Below are positions 30,086 to 41,105 of a DNA stretch of 64,000 nt, piece after piece. The first letter of the stretch is position 1, and each line of letters begins with the position of its first letter. The DNA is taken from the NCBI RefSeq assembly GCF_035920445.1, contig NZ_CP109162.1, forward strand, positions 2,852,001 to 2,916,000. Reading direction: 5' to 3'. Position numbers and translations under genes: made by a program. The notes beneath the pieces were generated by a model. It saw only the letters and a program-made list of their open reading frames with translations. It was not told where the DNA came from and did no database searches. Source of the stretch: Nocardia sp. NBC_01730 (GTDB lineage: Bacteria; Actinomycetota; Actinomycetes; Mycobacteriales; Mycobacteriaceae).

Positions 30086-32095
30086 CTATTCCGCCTCTAG
30101 TGCGGCGAGGACCGCCTTCGCGGTTGCCAGCCCGATGCCGGGCACCTCGGTGATCTGCTCGACCGTGGCCTGCTTCAGCTTGGCTACCGACCCGAAATGG
30201 GTGACCAGTGCGGTCCGGCGTGCCGTGCCGAGGCCGGGCACCGAGTCCAACGCCGACGCCGTCATCCGACGCGAGCGTTTGCTGCGGTGGAAAGTGATCG
30301 CGAAGCGATGTGCCTCGTCTCGGACCCGCTGCAGCAAGTACAGTGCCTCGCTGTTGCGCGGCATGATCACCGGCTCGCTCTCCCCCGGCACCCACACCTC
30401 TTCGAGGCGTTTGGCCAGGCCGATCACCGCGACGTCGGTGATGCCGAGTTCGTCGAGCACCTCGGCGGCGGCCGCGACCTGAGGCGCGCCGCCGTCGACC
30501 ACATACAGGTTGGGCGGATAGGCGAACTTGCGCGGACGCCCGGTGTATGGGTCTATGCCCGGGCGGGAGACGAGTTCCGATGTGTCGTCGTCGCTTCCGA
30601 TGGCGGCCAAGTCCTCCTGTTCCATCAGGTCGCGTTCGCGGCGCAGCTTCAGAAACCGGCGGCGGGTCACCTCGGCGATGCTGGCGACGTCGTCGGAGCG
30701 GCCGTCGCCCGCGGCCTCCTTGATCGCGTAGTGCCGGTACTCGGATTTGCGCGGCAGACCGTCCTCGAACACCACCAGCGAGGCCACCACGTCGGTGCCC
30801 TGCACGTGGCTGATGTCCACGCACTCGATGCGCAGCGGGGCGCTGTCGAGCTCCAGCGCGTCCTGGATGTCCTGCAGAGCTTGCGATCTCGAGGTCAGAT
30901 CGCCCGCGCGCTTGAGCTTGTGCTGGGCAAGCGCTTCCATCGCGTTGCGCTGTACGGTCTCGGCGAGGGCCTTCTTGTCGCCGCGCTGCGGTACCCGCAG
31001 TCGCACCGCCGAACCGCGCAGGTCCGACAGCCACTGCTGGACCTGTTCTACGTCGGCGGGCAACTCGGGGACGAGCACCTCGCGCGGCACCACGGTGGCG
31101 GGCTGCTCGTCGGTCGCCTGTTCGGCCACGGTGACCTGCTCGCCGTAGAACTGGGTGAGGAACTGCTCGACCAGGGCGGCCAGTTCGCCGCCCGCTTCGG
31201 GAGTGTCGACGGCATCGCCCGACTTGTCGACCACCCAGCCGCGCTGGCCGCGCACGCGACCGTCGCGAACGTGGAAGATCTGCACCGCCGCCTCCAGCTC
31301 GTCGGTAGCGAAGGCGATCACGTCGGCGTCGGTGCCGGTGCCGAGCACCACGGCCTGCTTCTCCAACGCACGGCGCAGCGCCTGGATATCGTCGCGCAGC
31401 CGGGCGGCGGTCTCGAAGTCCAGGTCCTCGGCGGCGGCGTGCATGCGGCGCTCGAGCTCCCGGACCATACGGTCGGTCCGGCCGGCGAGGAAGTCGCAGA
31501 AATCCTCGACGATCCCGCGGTGCTCGTCGGCGCTCACCCGGCCGACGCACGGCGCCGAGCACTTGTCGATGTACCCGAGCAGGCAGGGACGCCCGATCTG
31601 GCTGTGCCGCTTGAAGACTCCGTTGGAACAGGTGCGCGCGGGGAACACCCGCAGAAGCAGATCGAGGGTCTCACGGATCGCCCACGCGTGCGCGTACGGG
31701 CCGAAGTACCGGACGCCCTTGCGGCGCGCTCCGCGGTAGACGAACAGCCGCGGGTACTCCTCATCGAGAGTGACCGCGAGTACCGGATACGACTTGTCGT
31801 CTCGGTAGCGGACGTTGAAGCGCGGATCGAACTCCTTGATCCAGTTGTACTCCAGCTGCAGCGCCTCCACCTCCGTGGAGACGACCGTCCACTCGACGCC
31901 CGCGGCCGTGGTGACCATCTGCCGCGTACGCGGATGCAGACCGGCGACGTCGGCGAAGTACGAGTTCAGCCTGCTGCGCAGGCTCTTTGCCTTGCCTACG
32001 TAGATGACCTGCCGATGGGCATCCCGGAACTTGTAGACACCGGGTTCGACGGGGATCGTGCCCGGCGCGGGCCGGTACGTCGCTGGATCTGCCAC
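30086..32095 (-). CDS. uvrC: Excinuclease ABC subunit C
   Basis: Makes both incisions in nucleotide excision repair with UvrAB. It has 669 residues. The domain order is normal: GIY-YIG nuclease (GVY 19-21, YVG 32-34), a Cys-rich region ([16 protein letters not shown], then [11 protein letters not shown]), a UvrB-interacting UVR helix pair near 200-240, the RNase H-like second nuclease ([15 protein letters not shown] and [10 protein letters not shown]) and two C-terminal helix-hairpin-helix motifs ([24 protein letters not shown]). It is followed by rapZ. Confidence 0.97.
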   Translation of the reverse strand: MADPATYRPAPGTIPVEPGVYKFRDAHRQVIYVGKAKSLRSRLNSYFADVAGLHPRTRQMVTTAAGVEWTVVSTEVEALQLEYNWIKEFDPRFNVRYRDDKSYPVLAVTLDEEYPRLFVYRGARRKGVRYFGPYAHAWAIRETLDLLLRVFPARTCSNGVFKRHSQIGRPCLLGYIDKCSAPCVGRVSADEHRGIVEDFCDFLAGRTDRMVRELERRMHAAAEDLDFETAARLRDDIQALRRALEKQAVVLGTGTDADVIAFATDELEAAVQIFHVRDGRVRGQRGWVVDKSGDAVDTPEAGGELAALVEQFLTQFYGEQVTVAEQATDEQPATVVPREVLVPELPADVEQVQQWLSDLRGSAVRLRVPQRGDKKALAETVQRNAMEALAQHKLKRAGDLTSRSQALQDIQDALELDSAPLRIECVDISHVQGTDVVASLVVFEDGLPRKSEYRHYAIKEAAGDGRSDDVASIAEVTRRRFLKLRRERDLMEQEDLAAIGSDDDTSELVSRPGIDPYTGRPRKFAYPPNLYVVDGGAPQVAAAAEVLDELGITDVAVIGLAKRLEEVWVPGESEPVIMPRNSEALYLLQRVRDEAHRFAITFHRSKRSRRMTASALDSVPGLGTARRTALVTHFGSVAKLKQATVEQITEVPGIGLATAKAVLAALEAE

Positions 32096-32151
32096 GTGTC
32101 AAGCCTATCCACCGGGTCCGACAGCCCGGCACGGCTCCGCGGAGGCCGCGG

Positions 32152-32577
32152 TCAGGACGCCAGGACGCCGAACCAGGCCTTCGCGTCCGGCCGCCGCAGC
32201 AGGTGGACCACAGCCGCCGTCGTGCCGAGCGAGTAGCAGGCGGCGAGAACGCCGACCGCGGGCGGGACGATCGCGAGGTCGCCGATCGCACGACACCCGA
32301 GGACGGCCTGCCCGATCGCCAGAATCAGCGCGAGTGTGCGCACGGCGCGCGCGCCTTCGGCGAATCCGAAAACGAGCAGGCCGAGCGCCCAGGCGACGCA
32401 GAACTGGGACGAAGCCGCCGCGGCGGCTTCGGCACCGCGCGTCACGCCCATGATGACTGGATAGGCGATCGCGAACCCCACCATCCCCCAGACGGCCTCC
32501 CGCACATCCTGAACCGCGTCCGGCATACCCGTTTGCACGGCAACGACCGGATCCTCACCCGAATACGCCGAATCCAC
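32152..32577 (-). CDS. Small integral membrane protein, four helices
   Basis: Predicted membrane protein of about 141 residues with four hydrophobic segments (starting GMVGFAIAYPVIMGV, then SQFCVAWALGLLVFG, TLALILAIGQAVLG, and VPPAVGVLAACYSLGTTAAV) and a short cytoplasmic end. The start is uncertain: I take the GTG at 32577 with GGGGG upstream; a GTG at 32613 or the ATG at the MPDAV motif are alternatives. No family recognised. It lies 56 bp upstream of uvrC in the same direction. Confidence 0.6.
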   Translation of the reverse strand: MDSAYSGEDPVVAVQTGMPDAVQDVREAVWGMVGFAIAYPVIMGVTRGAEAAAAASSQFCVAWALGLLVFGFAEGARAVRTLALILAIGQAVLGCRAIGDLAIVPPAVGVLAACYSLGTTAAVVHLLRRPDAKAWFGVLAS

Positions 32578-32721
32578 AGACGTACCCCCGTTCCACTGAA
32601 CGAATTGACACACCCGAAGAACACGCCGAGCCGCACGCTAACACGACACCGACCCGGACAACTCGGACTTCGGCAAACGCGCGTGGTAGGCCTGGACGGT
32701 GACCGCCCGCCGAGCGGTCGT

Positions 32722-33411
32722 CTACTCCGCGAGGCCGTGCCCGCGGAGGGCCGCCAGCAAGGCCTCCGGGCGCTCGGTGATGGGGAGGGGTTCGACCTGA
32801 GCGAATCGACAGCCGAGCGCCGTCGCGCCGCCATCGGCCTCGGCGCTGTCGCCGACCATCAGCGTCGCGCCGGCGGGCACGCCGAGTTCGTCGAGGGCGG
32901 AGCGGAAGATCGCCGGATCCGGCTTCATGGCGCCCACCTCGTAGGACAGTGTGAACGCCTGGATGGACCGGTCCCAGCCGCGCGCGGCGAACGAGGGACG
33001 GATGTCGAACGGGATATTGCTCACGACGGCGACCGGGACACCTTGTGCCGCAAGAAGTTCCAAAACGGTGACCGTGTCAGGGTAAGGCGTCCACTGCATC
33101 GGGTCGACGAGCCGGGCGTAGAGCCGCTCGGCGTCCTCGTCGGTCGGCACGCCCGATTTCCGCAACACCTCCAGCATGGCGACGCGGTGCAGCACGGGGT
33201 CGAGGTCACGGTTGTCCCACGCGTACTGCTTCTCCGCGTCGAACCCGACGATCTGTCCGACCGGCGCCGTCATCCGTCGCATGATCTCGGCCTTCTCGTG
33301 CACGTCGAACGCCCGGCCGTCGGGCCAGGTCAGATCTCCGTACCAGGTTTCGTCCTCCTCCAGACGAAACAGGGTCCCGGAGAAGTCGAACAACACGGCG
33401 TCGATCGTCAC
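32722..33411 (-). CDS. HAD-superfamily hydrolase
   Basis: Haloacid dehalogenase-like hydrolase of 229 residues. Motif I is FDFSGTL (8-14) with nucleophile Asp9; the usual second aspartate is Ser11. Motif II is VVSNIPFD, motif III the Lys in GAMKPDPAIF, and motif IV VGDSAEADGGAT. A four-helix cap lies between about 20 and 110. Overall it resembles HAD-IA phosphatases, but the missing general-acid Asp leaves the reaction open. Confidence 0.82.
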   Translation of the reverse strand: MTIDAVLFDFSGTLFRLEEDETWYGDLTWPDGRAFDVHEKAEIMRRMTAPVGQIVGFDAEKQYAWDNRDLDPVLHRVAMLEVLRKSGVPTDEDAERLYARLVDPMQWTPYPDTVTVLELLAAQGVPVAVVSNIPFDIRPSFAARGWDRSIQAFTLSYEVGAMKPDPAIFRSALDELGVPAGATLMVGDSAEADGGATALGCRFAQVEPLPITERPEALLAALRGHGLAE

Positions 33412-33570
33412 CGCGCCAGCCTACCGACGGACCAGCCGAGCCCGCATGGTCGCGAGCGCCGCAGCAGACGATTCGACGGCGCCGACTGGCGATACCTGCT
33501 GCGGCCAGCGCGATTTCGTGGGTGGTCGGAGAAAGTCGCGCGAGTCGGTGCCGGACGATAGAGTCCGGGC

Positions 33571-35523
33571 ATGAGGCGCAAGCGAGGAACGTGGGTCGGC
33601 GCTGTGGCGGCGTTGGCGCTCACCGTGGGAATGGCCACGGCCTGTTCGTCCGACGAGGACAGCGCTGGTGGCATGTGCGCGACGGTCCCGAACGGCACGC
33701 CGGTCGCGGCGGCCTCGGCGGGTCCGGCGGGCCGCGGCACCCAGGATCTGAGCACGAATCCGGAGATCGCGAGCGGGTACCGCTCCGGCATGACGCCGGT
33801 GCGCACGCACAGCTTCGCGGTGTCGACCGCGAACCCGGTGTCGACGAAGGCCGCCTGCGAGGTGCTGCGCGACGGTGGCACCGCGGCGGACGCACTGGTC
33901 GCGGCGCAGACGGTGCTCGGACTGGTCGAACCGCAGGCGTCCGGCATCGGCGGCGGCGCGTTCCTGCTCTACTACGACGCGAACACGAAATCCGTGGACG
34001 CCTACGACGGCCGCGAGATCGCCCCCTCCGCAGCGACCGAGAACTACCTGCGCTGGGTCGGCGACACCGATCGGGCCGAGCCCAAGCCGAACGCACGTGC
34101 CAGCGGTCGGTCCATCGGAGTGCCCGGCGTGCTGCGCATGCTGGAAATGGTGCACAACGACCACGGCAAGAGCGGATGGCGCGACCTCTTCGATCCGGCC
34201 ATCGGGCTGGCCGATCGCGGATTCCCGATCAGTCCCCGCCTTGCGGGGCAGATCGCGGAGTCGGCGAAGGACCTCGCCGTCGACGAGGACGCCAGGGCAT
34301 ATTTCCTCAACCCTGACGGAAGCCCCAAGCCCGCCGACACCGTGCTCACCAACCCGGCCATGGCGAAAACGCTCGGCGCTATCGCCGCCGACGGCGCGCA
34401 GGCCTTCTACACCGGCGCGATCGCCCGTGACATCGTCGACGCCGCGGGCCGGTCCTCCGGCGGGCGCACCCCGAGCCTGATCTCGACCGGGGACCTGGCC
34501 GGTTACCAGGCCAAGAAGCGCACCGCGCTGTGCACCGGCTACCGCACGCACGAGATCTGTGGCATGCCGAGCCCCTCCTCCGGCGGGATCGCAGTCGCTG
34601 CCACGCTCGGCATTCTGGAGAACTTCGACCTGGCCGCCATGCGGCCGGACGACATCGACCGCAACGGCGGAAAGCCGAACGCCCAGGCAGTGCACCTCAT
34701 CTCGGAGGCCGAGCGACTCGCATACGCCGACCGTAACAAGTACGTGGCCGACACGGACTTCATCCCACTACCCGGTAATTCGGCTCAGACCCTGCTGAAC
34801 AAGGACTACCTGAAGCAGCGCACCGGGCTGATCAACCCGAACCGTAGCATGGGCACCGCGCAGCCCGGCGACTTCGGCCCCGTTCCGGTCGGCATCAGCC
34901 CGCAGCCGCCCGAGCACGGCACCAGCCACATTTCAGTGGTCGACAAATACGGCAATGCCGCGGCCATGACCACCACGGTAGAGTCGGCGTTCGGTTCGTT
35001 CCACCTGGTCGACGGCTTCGTGCTGAACAATCAGCTCACCGACTTCAACGCCGACCCGCTGGGCACCGACGGCGTGCCGGTGGCCAACCGCGTCCAGCCG
35101 GGCAAACGTCCGCGCAGCTCGATGAGCCCGACACTGGTGTTCGACAAAACCGCCGACGGCTCGCGCGGCGAGCTGACCCACGTCGCAGGCTCCCCCGGTG
35201 GCTCGGTGATCATCCAATATGTGGTGAAAACCCTGGTCAATATGTTCGATTGGGGCTTGGACCCGCAGCAGGCGGTCTCCGCGGTCGCCTTCGGCGCGGC
35301 GAACAGCCCGACCACCGGCGTCGGCGGCGAGCACCCCGCGGTCAACGCGACCGACAACGGCGAACGCGACCCGCTCGTACTCCGGCTCCGTGAACTCGGC
35401 CATCAAGTCTCGGTCGCGCCACAGACCAGCGGTCTCAGCGCTCTCGAACGCGACGGCGCCGACAGCTGGATCGGCGGCGCCGACCCCCGTCGCGAGGGCG
35501 CGGTCCTCGGCGACACCCGCTGA
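33571..35523 (+). CDS. ggt: Gamma-glutamyltransferase, lipoprotein type
   Basis: Exported gamma-glutamyl transpeptidase/hydrolase of 650 residues that cleaves glutathione-like gamma-glutamyl bonds. The N terminus has a lipobox (GMATAC, Cys25), so the enzyme is probably anchored outside the membrane. The large-subunit part has PQASGIGGGAFLLYYD (about 112-127) and MPSPSSGGIAVA. Autocleavage at Thr451 in EHGTSHISVVD gives the small subunit, which has RPRSSMSPTLVF and HVAGSPGGSVI. The start codon is ATG after a 159-bp gap. It is followed by a hairpin. Confidence 0.93.
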   Translation: MRRKRGTWVGAVAALALTVGMATACSSDEDSAGGMCATVPNGTPVAAASAGPAGRGTQDLSTNPEIASGYRSGMTPVRTHSFAVSTANPVSTKAACEVLRDGGTAADALVAAQTVLGLVEPQASGIGGGAFLLYYDANTKSVDAYDGREIAPSAATENYLRWVGDTDRAEPKPNARASGRSIGVPGVLRMLEMVHNDHGKSGWRDLFDPAIGLADRGFPISPRLAGQIAESAKDLAVDEDARAYFLNPDGSPKPADTVLTNPAMAKTLGAIAADGAQAFYTGAIARDIVDAAGRSSGGRTPSLISTGDLAGYQAKKRTALCTGYRTHEICGMPSPSSGGIAVAATLGILENFDLAAMRPDDIDRNGGKPNAQAVHLISEAERLAYADRNKYVADTDFIPLPGNSAQTLLNKDYLKQRTGLINPNRSMGTAQPGDFGPVPVGISPQPPEHGTSHISVVDKYGNAAAMTTTVESAFGSFHLVDGFVLNNQLTDFNADPLGTDGVPVANRVQPGKRPRSSMSPTLVFDKTADGSRGELTHVAGSPGGSVIIQYVVKTLVNMFDWGLDPQQAVSAVAFGAANSPTTGVGGEHPAVNATDNGERDPLVLRLRELGHQVSVAPQTSGLSALERDGADSWIGGADPRREGAVLGDTR

Positions 35524-35538
35524 ACAGCTTTCATCGCC

Positions 35539-35577
35539 CCATGGCCCGCGCGGTGACTTCCAACCTGCGGGCCATGG
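35539..35577. terminator. Hairpin terminator after ggt
   Basis: Perfect 11-bp inverted repeat CCATGGCCCGC / GCGGGCCATGG with a 17-nt loop, starting 16 bp after the ggt stop and lying before the convergent PH-domain gene. Confidence 0.65.
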
Positions 35578-35687
35578 TCAACCCTCCATAGGCTTGCCAG
35601 CTCAACCAGCCGTTCTTTCTTCCTTGGGGAGGCCATGGGGGAATCCCAGAACAGCGAGGCGGCACATCTGTGCCCGGCGCGGGCCGA

Positions 35688-36188
35688 TCAGTTGTTCCCG
35701 GAGTATTTCGCGCCGAGTTCGCGCAGCCGGGCCATCGCCTGCGCGGCATGCTCCTTGTCATTGGAGCGAATCGCCAGCATCGGGACGTAGTCGTCGTCGA
35801 CCAACTCCAGGCGCGCCCAGGACTTCCGGTCCGGGAACGACACGCCACGGATGTGATCCCACCCAAAATCGTTGTCGCCCAGAATATTCCGTACAGACAT
35901 GCCGCGCGCCCCCACCCGCACCCTCGGCCTGGTCAGCAGCAGCACCGCCGCCGCACCGAGCAGGCCGATCCCGATCATCGCGACCTGGTCGGCGACCCGG
36001 AAATTCACGCCGGTCGACCCGCTGCGCAACCAGATACCACCCGCGGTGAACCCTGCCGCGACCAGGACCGCCACAACCCAGGCCGTCCGCACCGCGCGCC
36101 GCGGACGCACCTCGAAATCCCAGTCCGGCGAATCGCTCCCCGCCGCGGCCGAGCCGACGTTCCTCCGGAAAATACGAACGACCGGCAT
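35688..36188 (-). CDS. PH-domain membrane protein next to ribH
   Basis: Protein of 166 residues with two transmembrane helices (about 37-53 and 67-84) in its first half, then a bacterial PH-like domain (VRVGARGMSVRNILGDNDFGW, in parts, through LAIRSNDKEHAAQAM). This layout matches the conserved membrane protein I recall beside ribH in mycobacteria (Rv1417). It lies 3 bp after ribH, so it is co-transcribed with riboflavin genes, yet has no known role in the pathway. Confidence 0.8.
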   Translation of the reverse strand: MPVVRIFRRNVGSAAAGSDSPDWDFEVRPRRAVRTAWVVAVLVAAGFTAGGIWLRSGSTGVNFRVADQVAMIGIGLLGAAAVLLLTRPRVRVGARGMSVRNILGDNDFGWDHIRGVSFPDRKSWARLELVDDDYVPMLAIRSNDKEHAAQAMARLRELGAKYSGNN

Positions 36189-36191
36189 CGG

Positions 36192-37947
<1,756 letters not shown>

Positions 37948-37982
37948 GTCTGCTGCGCTCCATCTCGAAATAGGTGCCTCAC

Positions 37983-37994
37983 CACAGTACTGTG
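37983..37994. promoter_or_regulatory. Perfect palindrome upstream of ribBA
   Basis: CACAGTACTGTG, a perfect 12-bp palindrome 36 bp upstream of the ribBA start, followed outward by a GCAGCGCC/GGCGCTGC hairpin (38003-38021). An operator or leader structure is possible. No FMN riboswitch core sequence is present. Confidence 0.35.
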
Positions 37995-38040
37995 TTCAAT
38001 TTGCAGCGCCTGCGGCGCTGCGTGTTCGCGGCCCCCTCTT

Positions 38041-38107
38041 GGCTCGTGTCCGAGCGGGCGAGACTCGCGACTGCGTCGCATGCGCTTCGCCCACTCGGAC
38101 ACGAGCC
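38041..38107. repeat. 21-bp inverted repeat with repeated core, ribE-ribBA gap
   Basis: Arms 38041-38061 and 38087-38107 are complementary with one G:T-type mismatch around a 25-nt loop that can itself form GCGAC-TGC-GTCGC. The core 38055-38079 recurs 139 bp on, at 38194-38218, with two differences in 25. Together they fill most of the 317-bp ribE-ribBA gap, which carries no gene. Could be a dispersed intergenic repeat, an mRNA stability element or an attenuator. Confidence 0.6.
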
Positions 38108-38264
38108 GGGCCGCGAACGGCGCTCGTAAGACTCGCACCTCGGCGGGGCGGGGAGTGCGGTGACTGAGCTGTTCGGAATTGTTTCGGAGCGGACGGGCGA
38201 GATTCGCGACTGTGTCGCGGGCGGCTTCCGGCCGAGCGGACGGGACCGAGCGGATCGGACACGC

Positions 38265-38888
38265 CTAGCCGCGTTGCTGGAGGCGTTCGACGTACTTGGC
38301 GATTACATCCACCTCCAGGTTCACGGTGGTGCCGACGGTGGCGAAGCCGAGGTTGGTCAGCGACAGAGTGGTCGGGATCAGGGAGACCTCGAACCAATCG
38401 CGGCTTCCCTCCTCGGTGGGCTGGTCGGCGACGCCGAGACCGGAGACGGTGAGCGAGATGCCGTCGACGGTGATCGATCCCTTTTCCACGACGTAGCGAG
38501 CGACGTTCTCGGGCAGGGAGATCCGTACCACGTCCCAGTTCTCCGACGGGGTCCGCGAGAGCACAGTGCCGGTGCCGTCGACGTGGCCCTGCACCAGGTG
38601 GCCGCCGAGCCTGCTGTTCAGCGCGGCGGCGCGCTCCAGATTCACCTTCGAGCCGACGTCCAGCTTGCCGATGCTGGAGCGGTTCAGCGTCTCGGCCATC
38701 ACGTCGACAGTGAACGACTCACCGCCGACCACCTCGACGACAGTCAGGCACACCCCGTTCACGGCGATCGAATCACCATGTCCGGCATCGGAGGTCACCA
38801 GCTTGCCCTTGATCGTCAGCCGCGCGGCGTCAGCCAGCTGCTCGCTGGCGACGATCTCGCCGAGTTCCTCGACGATGCCTGTGAACAT
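38265..38888 (-). CDS. ribE: Riboflavin synthase, alpha chain
   Basis: Dismutates two lumazines to riboflavin. It has 207 residues with the internal duplication of the family: MFTGIVEELGEIV opens the first barrel and HLVQGHVDGTGTVL (about 97-110) the second. SIAVNGVCLTVVEV and ITVDGISLTVSGLG are the paired substrate loops. It begins the ribE, ribBA, ribH group, although a 317-bp repeat-bearing gap separates it from ribBA. Confidence 0.96.
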   Translation of the reverse strand: MFTGIVEELGEIVASEQLADAARLTIKGKLVTSDAGHGDSIAVNGVCLTVVEVVGGESFTVDVMAETLNRSSIGKLDVGSKVNLERAAALNSRLGGHLVQGHVDGTGTVLSRTPSENWDVVRISLPENVARYVVEKGSITVDGISLTVSGLGVADQPTEEGSRDWFEVSLIPTTLSLTNLGFATVGTTVNLEVDVIAKYVERLQQRG

Positions 38889-39453
38889 GTGCCCTGACTC
38901 CCTGTCGCGTCGTTGTCTTCCGGTTGCGGAACAGCGCGGGCCCCGACTGCTATTCCCGCCGACTCCTCAGCCTAACGACGCCAGGTCGTAGCGGACAGCA
39001 GCCTGACCGATCGAAGCCCGGCCGGCGCGGGGAGCCGGAAGCAGACCGCAGGGCGAGCAAGTCGCACTCGAACAAGCACCCGCCATCGAAAGCGGAACGA
39101 AAATTGCCCACACATGCCGAAATCGCGCCGATCACCAGAAGGCGATTCCTGTTCAAGCCTATTTTCGCTACCGCCCGAATCAATTTCTTCTCGCGTACGC
39201 AATGTTCGTTTCCCGCGCGGTACCCCACCGAAACACGCTTATAACGTGAAGTAGCACACAGACGGAAATAGAGGCGATATCGTCATATGGCTGATGTCTC
39301 CCGTTCAACTTCCCGCGAGAGCAGTTCGATGTGGAGCGGTTGAACGTGGGGCCGCAGTACACGCCCAGGAAGTTCGACCCAGGATGTCCACAACTCGAGA
39401 AAGCCGAAAACCACAGTGGGCCAAATCAAGCTCGACACAGTTGAGGGCGCGGC
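38889..39453. other. 565-bp region upstream of ribE, no confident gene
   Basis: It spans two divergent genes and is less GC-rich than its surroundings between about 39,080 and 39,300. TATAAC at about 39,240 is a promoter-like hexamer on the plus strand. A 37-codon frame starting GTG at 39,331 (MERLNVGPQYTPRKF) ends just before the next gene but has no recognised relatives. No FMN riboswitch motif was found on the ribE side. Confidence 0.5.
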
Positions 39454-39924
39454 GTGACCGCCATTCTCGATTCGGCGCTGGAAGTCCGCTGCTCGCAGTA
39501 TCGCCGCGAATTCGATCTGCCCGCAGCGGTCGATACCACCTCGCGCCGCATTCTGCTGCATATCGGCACCGATTACGGCGCCATCACGATGCCCGCCGAG
39601 CTCGGCGAACGAGTACAGCAACGGCTCGTCCAGGCCGGGATCGCAGGCCCGGTCGTCGAACATCCGCGCGCCCGGCTCTGGACGTTCCTCACCGGACCCG
39701 CCCGGCGCGACACGCTCAGCACCGGCGTCTCGGCCCAGTTGTTCCGGTTGTATGCCACGGTCGCGTGTACCGGCAGCCAGGTCGTGCTGCCCTCGCCGGA
39801 GGACGAGCGCACCGGCTACCGCACCTGGATCCGACCACCGGAGGTCGCGTCGCCCCGGCCGCCGCTCAGCGCCGTGATCGAGGCGACGCGGGAGGTCGGC
39901 ACGCGGAAAGTCCGCGTCGAGTAG
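39454..39924 (+). CDS. Hypothetical protein, 156 aa (possibly prim-pol-like)
   Basis: Soluble protein with a GTG start and GAGGG upstream. The sequence runs from DTTSRRILLHIGTDYGAIT through LGERVQQRL, WTFLTGPARRD, LFRLYATVACTGSQ and VVLPSPEDERTGYRTWIRPP. The last phrases remind me of the N-terminal part of actinobacterial primase-polymerase-like hypothetical proteins. The catalytic residues of that fold are not identifiable, so I give no function. Convergent with rpe, 5 bp apart. Confidence 0.6.
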   Translation: MTAILDSALEVRCSQYRREFDLPAAVDTTSRRILLHIGTDYGAITMPAELGERVQQRLVQAGIAGPVVEHPRARLWTFLTGPARRDTLSTGVSAQLFRLYATVACTGSQVVLPSPEDERTGYRTWIRPPEVASPRPPLSAVIEATREVGTRKVRVE

Positions 39925-39929
39925 GAAGT

Positions 39930-40622
39930 TCAGCGCGTCCGCGCCGAGGCCGCCGTACTGCGCAGCGCCTGCACGGTGGCCGCGGGATCCGCGGTGTTGT
40001 AGACCGCGGACCCGGCGACGAAGCAATCGACGCCCGCCTCCGCGGCGGCCTCGATGGTGTCGGCGTTGATGCCGCCGTCGATCTCGACCACCAACCGCAG
40101 CTCGCCGGAGTCGACGAGGTTGCGCACGACGCGCGCCTTCTCCAGCACGTGCGAAATGAACGACTGCCCGCCGAAGCCTGGCTCCACGCTCATCACGAGC
40201 AGCGTGTCGAACTCGCGCAGGATCTCCAGATACGGTTCGATCGGCGTATTGGGCTTCACGGAAAGCCCGGCCTTGGCGCCCGCCGCGCGGATGTCGCGCG
40301 CGACCGCGATCGGATCGTCGGTCGCCTCCGCGTGAAAGGTCACGTTGTAGGCGCCTGCCTCGGCGTACGGCGGCGCCCAGCGACCCGGGTCATCGATCAT
40401 GAGGTGGCAGTCCAGTGGGATGTCGGTCGCCTTCAACAGGCTTTCGACCACGGGAAGACCGATCGTGAGGTTCGGTACGAAGTGCGCGTCCATCACGTCG
40501 ACATGCAGCCAGTCGGCGCCCTCGACGGCCCGCATCTCGTCCGCGAGGTGTGCGAAGTCGGCGGACAGGATGGACGGGGCGATCATCGGAACGGCCGGAC
40601 GCGTGAAAGTCGGGTTGGACAC
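39930..40622 (-). CDS. rpe: Ribulose-phosphate 3-epimerase
   Basis: Interconverts ribulose-5- and xylulose-5-phosphate, linking the pentose phosphate genes above with tkt. The TIM barrel of 230 residues has [29 protein letters not shown] (most homologues have MDGHF), [20 protein letters not shown] and [12 protein letters not shown] start at the GTG at 40622; the frame is open 19 codons upstream without similarity. TAGACT lies about 8 bp before that GTG, so the mRNA may be leaderless. Confidence 0.95.
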   Translation of the reverse strand: MSNPTFTRPAVPMIAPSILSADFAHLADEMRAVEGADWLHVDVMDAHFVPNLTIGLPVVESLLKATDIPLDCHLMIDDPGRWAPPYAEAGAYNVTFHAEATDDPIAVARDIRAAGAKAGLSVKPNTPIEPYLEILREFDTLLVMSVEPGFGGQSFISHVLEKARVVRNLVDSGELRLVVEIDGGINADTIEAAAEAGVDCFVAGSAVYNTADPAATVQALRSTAASARTR

Positions 40623-40682
40623 AACGCGGCAGTCTAACGGTCGGTAGGGTTGCCCGGCGCGGGAGTGGGTAGCCTGCATAGG

Positions 40683-41105
40683 ATGATCAATATTTCGGCG
40701 GAACAGGGGCTCTACAGCACCCCGGTGGAGATTCGGGTGGCTGCGTCGGTGACACAGCTGCCCATCGTGCGTGGGCTCGCCGAAACACTCGTCCTACTCA
40801 GCGATTTCACGCTGGACGAGGTGGCCGACATCCGGCTTGCCGTCGACGAGGTCTGCTCGACGCTGATCGCGGTCGCGGCACAGGAAACCAGCCTGAACTG
40901 CCGGTTCACCGTCGGTGACACCGAGCTGCTCGTCCGGGTCGACGGGATCGCGGAGAAGCCGGGGCTGCCCGACCAGCGCAGCTTCGGCTGGCATGTGCTG
41001 CGCACGCTCACCGACGCGGTGAACGCGACACAGGATTCGTTCGATTCGACGGTTTCCGGGTATCCGACGAGGGTCGAGTTCCGTCGGCTCCGGGGGAAGG
41101 CGTAG
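40683..41105 (+). CDS. rsbW: Anti-sigma factor (RsbW/UsfX-like kinase domain)
   Basis: HATPase_c-type anti-sigma regulator of 140 residues that would bind and inhibit the SigF encoded next to it. The start is the ATG at 40683. The body has [20 protein letters not shown] and [10 protein letters not shown] as the N-box helix, then [11 protein letters not shown] and [13 protein letters not shown]. The terminal stop overlaps the sigF start (TAGTG), so both are coupled, as in SigB/SigF operons. Confidence 0.85.
   Translation: MINISAEQGLYSTPVEIRVAASVTQLPIVRGLAETLVLLSDFTLDEVADIRLAVDEVCSTLIAVAAQETSLNCRFTVGDTELLVRVDGIAEKPGLPDQRSFGWHVLRTLTDAVNATQDSFDSTVSGYPTRVEFRRLRGKA

Noticed and set aside
30197..32236. 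Plus-strand open frame of about 680 codons opposite uvrC
   Set aside because: Antisense to uvrC; no family motif.
38889..39300. FMN riboswitch expected upstream of ribE
   Set aside because: No conserved core sequences were found on the minus strand.
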